From Nitrospirota bacterium (GTDB lineage: Bacteria; Nitrospirota; Thermodesulfovibrionia; Thermodesulfovibrionales; Magnetobacteriaceae): 64,000 bases of DNA. Made by a program: the position numbers and the translations under genes. The notes under the pieces are model-generated. The model did no database searches. It saw only the letters and a program-made list of their open reading frames with translations, and was not told where the DNA came from. The DNA is taken from assembly GCA_015233895.1 (NCBI GenBank), contig JADFXG010000003.1:62001-126000 (forward strand). The letters are read 5' to 3'. This document shows positions 55,216 to 62,697 of the stretch, in pieces; position 1 is the first letter of the stretch, and every line of letters starts with the position of its first letter.

Positions 55216-55266
55216 CTATTTACCTGCGGCCTGTGTAACGAGCACCGTATCGGATAACCCTTTACT

Positions 55267-56838
55267 TTATAAAAAGAACCGCTTAATGCGGTCATGTATT
55301 TTAATTAATTTAACGAATAATCTGTAATTCCACGGATATAAGAACAGTAACAATAATTTCCTGATAATATTATATGCAGAGGATAAGGGATAGAATCTTC
55401 GTTTGCAGTTTTTGCAAAAGATATGCCATGTTGTAGTGAATAAACGGGTTGTGTCAAAGTTTTTATACTCTAATCTTTCCTTACAATATGGGCAGCATAC
55501 TATAAAACTATCTTTTTGTATCAGCTCAGGAACAACGTATTTGTTATATTTCCATGAATATCTATAGATTAATACAGACATTCTATAAAAGTCATTATCG
55601 TCCATTTGAGTCATGTTTATAATTTCAAATAAATGGTTCTTTACGAAATCAACACTGTCTTTAATGAGTCCTTTTTCGATACAATAACGATATAACATGC
55701 TGTTTGGAAAAGGTAAAATGAATCCAAGCAATATACCGGCTTCTATGTGTGTACGCCAGAACTCAAGAGTTTCCTTAGCAGTGTCAAGAGTTTCTTTCAC
55801 ATCGCCAAAAATGAAATTGCCCTGTATTGATATTCCGCAGTCCAACGTCATATGAATCGCGCTATGTATTTGTTCCTGAGTTATATGTTTTTTCATGCTT
55901 TTTAGTACAACAGGGCTATAGCTTTCAAATCCATAACTTATTATAAAACATCCGGATTGTTTCATAGACTTAAGGACTGTCTCATCTAATGACTCAACCC
56001 GCATCTGACAACCCCATTTAATATCCCATGATAATGTTTTTGTGAAATCCTTAAATCTTTCGCAAAACTCTAATATCCTGTCTGAATTATATGAAAACAA
56101 CTCATCATAAATCCCTACAATATTTATACGGTATCTGGGAATCATAAGTTTCAGTTCCTGCATGATGGAGTCAATTGAGCGTTGCCTGTATTTATCACCT
56201 AAAGGATGATAACAAAACGTGCATGAGTATGGGCACGAACGGGACGATACCAGAGGATATTCCCTTGGAAAATCATAGAGATTATAATAATATGAATCCG
56301 ATGATCTCAGTGAGTCCAGATGGTGGCTGAAATCGAAACTCTCATAATCCGGCATCGGTAATGAATCAAGGTTTTCTCTCTGTCTCCGTCTTCCGTTTAA
56401 GATAAACTCTCCGTTTTTGTAGTAACCAAGACCTAAGACATTAGATAAATCCATCCCATTATCCAAACAAGACAGAAGCTCTGTGACTGAATCCTCACCC
56501 TCGCCGACAACAGCATAATCAACGCCCAGGTGCCGGCTCATCAGTTCCGGGTCAGATGTGATAATACCACCACCGGCAATTATTTTCTTACCGTTTTCTT
56601 TTGCTAAATTCGTTATATCCTTGATATTGTGATATTGAAAAGATAGTCCGCCTGTTGCAACGAAATCGTAATTGTTCTTATTTAAGAGGTTCATCATGCC
56701 ATTTTTACCCTTAAACACAAGGCAATCTACCTCATGGCCGGCAGACTTCAACGCTGCTGTTATATAAGAGAGCCCTACGGGGAAAATAAAATCTCCGCCT
56801 CCAATGCCAATATCAGGCGAAACGGCCAGTATTTTCAC
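55267..56838 (-). CDS. B12-binding-type radical-SAM protein
   Basis: The 523-residue protein has a B12-binding-like start (GIGGGDFIFPVGLSYITAAL, AGGGIITSDPELM), then the radical-SAM motif CPYSCTFC with GVYDELFSYN-type text. A zinc-ribbon-like C-terminus (CCPYCKERL, FCKNCKRRFYPL) follows. Such enzymes are common in natural-product and lipid/glycan modification. No substrate can be assigned. It is the last gene of the cluster, upstream of the ilv operon. Confidence 0.87.
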   Translation of the reverse strand: MKILAVSPDIGIGGGDFIFPVGLSYITAALKSAGHEVDCLVFKGKNGMMNLLNKNNYDFVATGGLSFQYHNIKDITNLAKENGKKIIAGGGIITSDPELMSRHLGVDYAVVGEGEDSVTELLSCLDNGMDLSNVLGLGYYKNGEFILNGRRRQRENLDSLPMPDYESFDFSHHLDSLRSSDSYYYNLYDFPREYPLVSSRSCPYSCTFCYHPLGDKYRQRSIDSIMQELKLMIPRYRINIVGIYDELFSYNSDRILEFCERFKDFTKTLSWDIKWGCQMRVESLDETVLKSMKQSGCFIISYGFESYSPVVLKSMKKHITQEQIHSAIHMTLDCGISIQGNFIFGDVKETLDTAKETLEFWRTHIEAGILLGFILPFPNSMLYRYCIEKGLIKDSVDFVKNHLFEIINMTQMDDNDFYRMSVLIYRYSWKYNKYVVPELIQKDSFIVCCPYCKERLEYKNFDTTRLFTTTWHIFCKNCKRRFYPLSSAYNIIRKLLLLFLYPWNYRLFVKLIKIHDRIKRFFL

Positions 56839-56880
56839 ACACTATCTCCCTCTTGTTGTGGAAAATTCTGAATTACACTG

Positions 56881-57366
56881 CTATTGCCTGATTTTTTCTC
56901 TAGCGATAGCAATCTTACCGGAGCGTACAAATTCCTTTACACCCATAGGTTTCATAAGTTCTACAAAGGCCTCGATTTTCTTTTCATCTCCGGTAATTTC
57001 TATGGTGTAAGTTTTTTGGCTTGAGTCAACTACCCTGCCCCGGAATATCTCGGCAAGCCTCAAAGCCTCTGCCTTTAATTGTGCCGGAGGAGTTATTTTA
57101 ATCAGTACCATTTCTCTTTCAACGTGTTCAACCTCGAAGAGATCCTGCACTTTTATGACGTCAATTAGTTTGTTCAACTGCTTTGTAATCTGCTCGACAA
57201 TTGCCTCCTCACCCTCAGTAACAATAGTCATAACAGATATTTTAGGGTCAAGGGTTTCACCAACAGAAATACTCTCTATGTTGTATCCGCGGCCACTGAA
57301 AAGTCCGGCTACGCGGGACAGTACTCCAAACTTATTTTCTACCAAAATCGAAATAGTGTGTCTCAT
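56881..57366 (-). CDS. ilvN: Acetolactate synthase small (regulatory) subunit
   Basis: The 161-residue subunit has an N-terminal ACT domain (HTISILVENKFGVLSRVAGLFSGRGYNIES within residues 3-32) that binds valine for feedback control, and a C-terminal ACT-like domain (TYTIEITGDEKKIEAF). It follows ilvB after 13 bp and regulates it. Confidence 0.96.
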   Translation of the reverse strand: MRHTISILVENKFGVLSRVAGLFSGRGYNIESISVGETLDPKISVMTIVTEGEEAIVEQITKQLNKLIDVIKVQDLFEVEHVEREMVLIKITPPAQLKAEALRLAEIFRGRVVDSSQKTYTIEITGDEKKIEAFVELMKPMGVKEFVRSGKIAIAREKIRQ

Positions 57367-57379
57367 GTCCCTTAGCTCC

Positions 57380-59113
57380 TTATTTTATAACTTTTAACTT
57401 TTTTTCTTCTTTCTTAGGCTCTTCATCAAAAAGCATCTGGTCTATCGGAGCGCCTGCCGGTACCATTGGATAAACCTTCTCCTTCCAGTCTATGACAAAA
57501 TCCATAAACACTGGCTTCCGCACACGCAGCGCCTCCCGTATAACAGGCTCAACGTCAGAGGGTTTCTCTGCTCTGAGTCCTACCGCTCCGTAAGCCTCTG
57601 CGATTTTTACAAAACTTGGCACCTCGTGCAGATAACTGTGCGAGTACCGCTCGTTAAAAAACAACTCCTGCCACTGTCTGACCATACCGAGATAATGATT
57701 ATTTAAAATAGCCACCTTTACCGGCAGATCATATATGACCGCCGTGGCAAGCTCCTGAATGTTCATCTGAATACTGCCGTCTCCGGCTATATCTATTACG
57801 GTTTTATCGGGAAACGCCACCTGTGCCCCAAGGGCTGCCGGAAAGCCGTAACCCATTGTGCCAAGTCCGCCTGAGCTTAAAAATGTCCGCGGCTTTTTGT
57901 ATTTAAAGAACTGGGCTGCCCACATCTGGTTTTGCCCTACCTCGGTGGCTATTATAGCATCCCCTCCGGTTGCCTCATAAAGCTTCTCAATAACATACTG
58001 CGGCTTTATGATATTTTCGTCAAACCGGTAACTAAGCGGCCTTGCCTTTTTCCACTCATCTATGTGTTTAATCCATGACTTCCTGATTTCCTCCCACTGC
58101 GGCTTGTCCGTTTCCTTAAGTATCTGATTAAGGGTAAACAGCACTTTTGTTGAATCGCCAACTATTGGGATATCCACATCCACATTCTTTCTTATAGACG
58201 TTGGGTCTATGTCAATGTGGATGATTTCTGCATTAGGAGCAAAGGCATCTATTTTACCTGTAACCCTGTCATCAAACCTCATTCCAACGGCAATTAGGAG
58301 GTCTGACTCCTGAATGGCCATATTGGCGTAGTAGGTACCGTGCATACCGAGCATTCCAAGCGACAGATGATGGTCGGTGGGAAATGCGCCTATTCCCATA
58401 AGTGTGGTAGTGACGGGAATATCCGTAAACTCGGCAAAAATTCTCAGCTCATCTGAGGCCCCGGAAAGTATTACTCCGCCTCCGGCGATTATAACCGGTT
58501 TTTTTGAACGGGTGATTTTTTCTGCCGCCTTTTCTATCATCCACCGGTTGCCCTCCATAGTGGGGTTATAGCTTCTTAAGTTAAGTTTGTCCGGCCAGTG
58601 GAATTTTCCCGTAGCGGCAGAGACGTCTTTTGGTAAATCTATGACAACCGGCCCGGGTCTGCCTGATGAGGCTATGTGAAAAGCCTCCTTTATTGTATAA
58701 GCCAGGTCATTTATATCTTTGACAAGGTAATTGTACTTACAGCAGGGACGGGTGATTCCAACAATGTCAGCCTCCTGAAAGGCGTCATTTCCGATAAGCA
58801 TTGTGGGCACCTGACCAGTTAAGACCACAATTGGGATAGAGTCCATGGCAGCTGTTGCAATTCCTGTAACTGTGTTTGTAGCGCCCGGGCCTGAGGTAAC
58901 AAGAGCAACCCCCACCTTGCCGGTTGAGCGGGCATAACCGTCTGCCATATGCGTTGCCCCCTGCTCATGCCGCGTTAGAAATAACTTTATGTCCTTGGCA
59001 TCATAGAGAGCATCAAAAATGTTTAAAACCACCCCGCCCGGATAACCAAATATGTGCCTTACCCCTTCTTTTTTTAACGACTCAACTATTATCTGTGATC
59101 CTGTTGCTTTCAT
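57380..59113 (-). CDS. ilvB: Acetolactate synthase large (catalytic) subunit
   Basis: The enzyme makes acetolactate or acetohydroxybutyrate, the first step of branched-chain amino-acid synthesis. The 577-residue subunit has the ThDP glutamate in FLTRHEQGATHMADGYA, the loop SGPGATNTVTG, FAD-domain stretches and the pyrophosphate motif GDGSIQMNIQELATA. It is first in the operon with ilvN. No clear leader-peptide attenuator was seen upstream. Confidence 0.97.
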   Translation of the reverse strand: MKATGSQIIVESLKKEGVRHIFGYPGGVVLNIFDALYDAKDIKLFLTRHEQGATHMADGYARSTGKVGVALVTSGPGATNTVTGIATAAMDSIPIVVLTGQVPTMLIGNDAFQEADIVGITRPCCKYNYLVKDINDLAYTIKEAFHIASSGRPGPVVIDLPKDVSAATGKFHWPDKLNLRSYNPTMEGNRWMIEKAAEKITRSKKPVIIAGGGVILSGASDELRIFAEFTDIPVTTTLMGIGAFPTDHHLSLGMLGMHGTYYANMAIQESDLLIAVGMRFDDRVTGKIDAFAPNAEIIHIDIDPTSIRKNVDVDIPIVGDSTKVLFTLNQILKETDKPQWEEIRKSWIKHIDEWKKARPLSYRFDENIIKPQYVIEKLYEATGGDAIIATEVGQNQMWAAQFFKYKKPRTFLSSGGLGTMGYGFPAALGAQVAFPDKTVIDIAGDGSIQMNIQELATAVIYDLPVKVAILNNHYLGMVRQWQELFFNERYSHSYLHEVPSFVKIAEAYGAVGLRAEKPSDVEPVIREALRVRKPVFMDFVIDWKEKVYPMVPAGAPIDQMLFDEEPKKEEKKLKVIK

Positions 59114-59218
59114 TCCTTTTACCTCTCTCTATACGTACTTTCATACTTTTTTTAACGTTAGCGTGTATTAAAGCATATTTTTAATGATAAGGTAAAGTAA
59201 TCAAGAGAGTTTAAGAGA

Positions 59219-59450
59219 AAGGGAAAGGGCTTTGCCCTCTCCCTTAGACCTTCTCCTACAAGGAGGCTAGCCTCCTTGACCTCAGGTTTTTTGTCAGCGA
59301 TTTGGTGGTTTAGTATTATGTTTTGTTTGTATGATTGTGATTTTAAGTTTTTTAACCGGCGTTCCGCCGCTTAAAAAGTTTCACAGGGGAATCCCCATTT
59401 GGGGAGGCGAGCTCTGCCCGCAAAACAGACAAGCAGATTAAAAGATTTAT
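59219..59450 (+). repeat. Left inverted-repeat arm
   Basis: This is the plus-strand arm of the element. It includes a perfect 20-base palindrome (caaggaggctagcctccttg, 59259-59278), and ends with gcagattaaaagatttat. The remaining bases up to 59624 are AT-rich and likely hold the promoter of the DUF4062 gene. Confidence 0.8.
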
Positions 59451-59624
59451 AAATGTTATTGCTTTGAACTCAATTTGCTATACCACTTTGAGCTTACTGT
59501 TATTACTTTCTTAAAAAGAATAATTCTGGACGGCGACGCTTTCTTATTCACATAAAATATGTTAAAATCTCCCATACACTAAGTAAGTTTCTATATATTA
59601 TAAAAGGGAGTAGACCTCGAGACC

Positions 59625-60623
59625 TTGGAAGAGACTGTAAGAGTATATATTTCCTCAACGTTTGATGATCTGAAAGACTATCGGGCTGAGGTTAGAAAGG
59701 CGTTGAGTAAGATAAAAGCCCAACCAGTAGGCATGGAGGATTATACGGCACAGGATTACCGTCCTGTGGATAGCTGCCTTGAGGATGTTGCTTCATGCGA
59801 TATATATGTCGGGATAATTGCCAGGCGTTACGGGGATATTCCGGACGGGCACAGTGAATCAATTACTGAGCTTGAATACAGAAAGGCTGTAGAGTTAAAA
59901 ATCCCTATTCTCATTTTTTTACTTGACGAGAAAACAACAGACTGGCCGAGTGAATATTGTGCTATTGACAATGATAAAAAATGTCTTAATAAACTAAAAA
60001 ATGAACTAAAAGGCAATAAGATGATAGCTCAGTTCACAAATCGTTATGATCTTGCCCTGGAAGTTATGCCTGCTGTTGCGGACTATCAAAAAAAGAAAAT
60101 CATCAGGCTTCAAATGGAAAAAACCCTGAGAGACCAGTATGCAGAACTGAGTGTTACCGATAGCCTCAAAAAGGAAGCTGCCATAGTGCAATCTTTGTCT
60201 GAAAAGGGAAAAATGCAATCAGACGAGGTAAGTGAAATAACAGAAAGTGAGCAACAGAATATAGAGGCTATTAAAGAAATAGTTTTGTCTGGAGTTTATA
60301 ATAAAGATAAAGAGAAGATTGTAAAAAATAAATTAAAAGAAAAGCTTGATAAAGTCTTAGCATCAGGACATAATAAAGAAAACTGTATAGATATTCTAAA
60401 AAGGGACTTAAATATTAATATCAAGGAAATAGCTGATGAAATAAATAATTATCTTAGAAAATACGGTAATAATTTAAATGAATATCAACAAATGAATATA
60501 GGTTTGTTGAATTCCAATTACCGCGATCTGGAACGTTTAAACAAAACAATTGAGAGTATTCTAAACACGAATAAGGATTCAAATAAAGCATTTGCTGAAA
60601 TAATGATTGAATTATCTACCTAG
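59625..60623 (+). CDS. DUF4062-domain protein
   Basis: Residues 4-155 are a DUF4062 domain: VYISSTFDDLKDYRAEVRKAL, then a MEDYTAQDYRPVD segment, SCDIYVGIIARRYG and SITELEYRKAVELKIP. This TIR-related fold is often the N-terminus of NTPase/TPR defence-like proteins. Residues 160-330 are helical and charged, with no NTPase motif. The start is TTG 59625; gggag is 14 bases upstream, a long gap. The stop overlaps the next gene by one base. Function unknown. Confidence 0.82.
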   Translation: MEETVRVYISSTFDDLKDYRAEVRKALSKIKAQPVGMEDYTAQDYRPVDSCLEDVASCDIYVGIIARRYGDIPDGHSESITELEYRKAVELKIPILIFLLDEKTTDWPSEYCAIDNDKKCLNKLKNELKGNKMIAQFTNRYDLALEVMPAVADYQKKKIIRLQMEKTLRDQYAELSVTDSLKKEAAIVQSLSEKGKMQSDEVSEITESEQQNIEAIKEIVLSGVYNKDKEKIVKNKLKEKLDKVLASGHNKENCIDILKRDLNINIKEIADEINNYLRKYGNNLNEYQQMNIGLLNSNYRDLERLNKTIESILNTNKDSNKAFAEIMIELST

Positions 60624-60949
60624 TGGACTTAATAAGTATATATTTGGTTTATCTTGGCGTACTTTTACATGAAAAGAAACAGACGGCGGAGGCTCAGGAT
60701 TTTATAGACCGTGGAATCACAATATGCAGGGATATTCTTGAAAAAACGCCAAAACAGTATGAGCAGCTCTATACGTTAGCGCTCGCGTTTATAGATAAAA
60801 GAAATGTAACTGAATCATTGGGCACTTACAAAAAAGCTATCGTAACATGCCCGGCAAAAGGCGTTTTGAAAAAAGAACTAATGACCTTAGATTTGCTGAC
60901 AGGGCAGTACCGGAATGCCCAGAGCTTGACGAGGTTCAGAAGCTTCTGA
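60623..60949 (+). CDS. TPR-like protein with apparent 3' frameshift
   Basis: The 108-residue product starts at GTG 60623, overlapping the DUF4062 stop. It has two TPR-like helical pairs (LGVLLHEKKQTAEAQDFIDRG; LYTLALAFIDKRNVTESLGTYKKAI). Its end reads YRNAQSLTRFRSF. In another frame the same DNA reads PELDEVQKLLTEANT and stops at 60964-60966, which looks like the original C-terminus. A one-base indel near 60918 would explain this. The N-terminal DUF4062 and this protein may once have been one gene. Confidence 0.6.
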   Translation: MDLISIYLVYLGVLLHEKKQTAEAQDFIDRGITICRDILEKTPKQYEQLYTLALAFIDKRNVTESLGTYKKAIVTCPAKGVLKKELMTLDLLTGQYRNAQSLTRFRSF

Positions 60950-60962
60950 CAGAGGCTAATAC

Positions 60963-61220
60963 ATAAATCTTTTAATCTGCTCGTATGTTTAGCGGGCAGA
61001 GCTCGCTGTGAAACTTTTTAAGCGGCGGTACGCCGGTTAAAAAAATATTTACCTCACAACACACAATCAAAACAGCATATTTATTAAAAGCTGAGATTGC
61101 CACACCCCCTTACGGTGGTTCGCAATGACGTCAAAGAAGTCTGACAACAAACTTAGGGTCAAGGGAGCTAGCTCCCTTGTGGGAGAGGGTTTAAGGGAGA
61201 GGGCAAAGCCCTTTCCCTTA
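60963..61220 (-). repeat. Right inverted-repeat arm
   Basis: This is the minus-strand arm. It includes the palindrome caagggagctagctcccttg (61160-61179), the inverse of gggaaagggctttgccct near 61200, and a REP-like insert (gagattgcca at 61092 with caatgacg at 61124). It ends 12 bases before the ubiD stop. Confidence 0.8.
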
Positions 61221-61231
61221 CTTACTTACTC

Positions 61232-62674
61232 TTAAAAACCGTACTCTTTCCACTTTTCAGTAACTAACTTTATGATTTTTTCATCCATAACAATGTCAGG
61301 CGGCCACTCTCTGTGAAACCCCTCTGAGGGAAGTTTTTTTGTGGCGTCAATCCCCATCTTTCCGCCGTAAGCGGTTATAGGAGAGGCATGTTCAAGCACA
61401 TCTAACGGCCCCTCAAGGATAACAACATCCCGTTTTGGATCCACATTGTTGCCAATTCTCCAGACAACCTCCGATGTGTTTTGCACATCCACCCACTTAT
61501 CAACAATCACTATCATTTTAGTGAAACTCATCTGCCCCATTCCCCAAAGAGCATACATAATCCTTCTGGCATGACCCGGGTAACGTTTATCTATAGAGAC
61601 TAATGCAATGTTATGAAACACTCCCTCAAGCGGCAAATTCATGTCAACCACCTCTGGCAGCTGCTTTCTGAGTAGCGGCAGGAAAATCCGCTCCGTAGCC
61701 TTTGCTATAAAGCAGTCCTCCATCGGAGGCTTACCCACTATGGTGGCAGGATATATGGCGTCTTTCCGGTGTGTGATACAGGTTATATGAAATACGGGGA
61801 AATCATCTTTCATAGAATAGTAACCGGTGTGGTCGCCAAAGGGCCCTTCAGTCCTTCTTTCAAACGGGTTCACGTATCCCTCAAGGACAATTTCCGCATT
61901 TGCCGGAACCTCCAGCTCCACGGTTTCACACTTGACAAGCTCAACGGCTGATTTTCGTAAAAATCCGGCAAAGAGCATCTCGTCAATTCCCTCCGGAAGT
62001 GGCGCTGTAGCGGAGTACATCACTGCCGGGTCTGCCCCTATTGCTACTGCCACCTCAAGCGGCTTGCCCAGTTTCTCTGCTTTTCTGTAGTGCCGTGCCC
62101 CGTCTTTGTGCATATGCCAGTGCATGCCGGTTGTGTGCTCATCGTAAACATGCATACGGTACATGCCGCAGTTGCGCTCGCCGGTTTCAGGGTCTTTTGT
62201 AAAGACCAATGGAAGGGTTATAAAGCGGCCTCCGTCTGAAGGCCACGTTTTAAGAATCGGAAATATACTTAATGATGGATTTTCTTTTGTTATAACATCC
62301 TTACAGTGTCCTGTTTTAACATATTTGGGTAAAAAATCCGCAAGGCGCTTTAACTTAGGAAGCGCCCTCAGTTTGGATATCAGATTTGTCGGTATCTCAG
62401 GCTCTAAAAACTCAAGAATCTCCACTCCGATATCATCTAATTTATCCACCTCAAGAGCCAGACACATCCTTTCAAAAGTGCCAAAGAGATTGACAACGCA
62501 TGGAAATTGCGCTCCCTTGCAGTTTTCAAAAAAAAGAGCCTCTCCGCCGTTTTTGACAAACCTGTCGTTAATCTCAGTAATTTCAAGCTCAGGGTCAACC
62601 TCTGCTTTAATATACTTAATAAGCCCCTTCTTCTTTAATAACCCTATAAAGTCTCTGATATCTCTGTATGCCAT
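61232..62674 (-). CDS. ubiD: UbiD-family (de)carboxylase
   Basis: UbiD enzymes use prenylated FMN to decarboxylate aromatic or unsaturated acids, for example 4-hydroxy-3-polyprenylbenzoate or menaquinone precursors. The 480-residue protein has the family's substrate/cofactor stretches GMYRMHVYDEHTTGMHWHMHKDG (residues 171-193), GPFGDHTGYYS and GALWGMGQMSFTKM-like text. Length and start are normal. No ubiX or prenyltransferase gene is present, so the flavin source must be elsewhere. Confidence 0.93.
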   Translation of the reverse strand: MAYRDIRDFIGLLKKKGLIKYIKAEVDPELEITEINDRFVKNGGEALFFENCKGAQFPCVVNLFGTFERMCLALEVDKLDDIGVEILEFLEPEIPTNLISKLRALPKLKRLADFLPKYVKTGHCKDVITKENPSLSIFPILKTWPSDGGRFITLPLVFTKDPETGERNCGMYRMHVYDEHTTGMHWHMHKDGARHYRKAEKLGKPLEVAVAIGADPAVMYSATAPLPEGIDEMLFAGFLRKSAVELVKCETVELEVPANAEIVLEGYVNPFERRTEGPFGDHTGYYSMKDDFPVFHITCITHRKDAIYPATIVGKPPMEDCFIAKATERIFLPLLRKQLPEVVDMNLPLEGVFHNIALVSIDKRYPGHARRIMYALWGMGQMSFTKMIVIVDKWVDVQNTSEVVWRIGNNVDPKRDVVILEGPLDVLEHASPITAYGGKMGIDATKKLPSEGFHREWPPDIVMDEKIIKLVTEKWKEYGF

Positions 62675-62697
62675 CTCATCCTTTTTGCAATCAGCCC

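Larger units (their letters stand above)
59219..61220. mobile_element. Putative ~2-kb unit bounded by long imperfect inverted repeats, carrying DUF4062 and TPR genes
   Basis: The left arm (59219-59450) and right arm (60963-61220) are imperfect inverted copies. They share gggaaagggctttgccct, paired caagg-type palindromes at 59259-59278 and 61160-61179, accggcg, the segment aagtttcac, and gcagattaaaagattta. The right arm has an extra gattgccac/caatgacg hairpin. The arms enclose two genes and no transposase. The unit lies exactly between ilvB and ubiD. Mobility is not shown. Confidence 0.65.

Noticed and set aside
59600-59625. MITE end at gagacc near 59619
   Set aside because: Only six bases match and the following bases are ttgg instead of gttgca.
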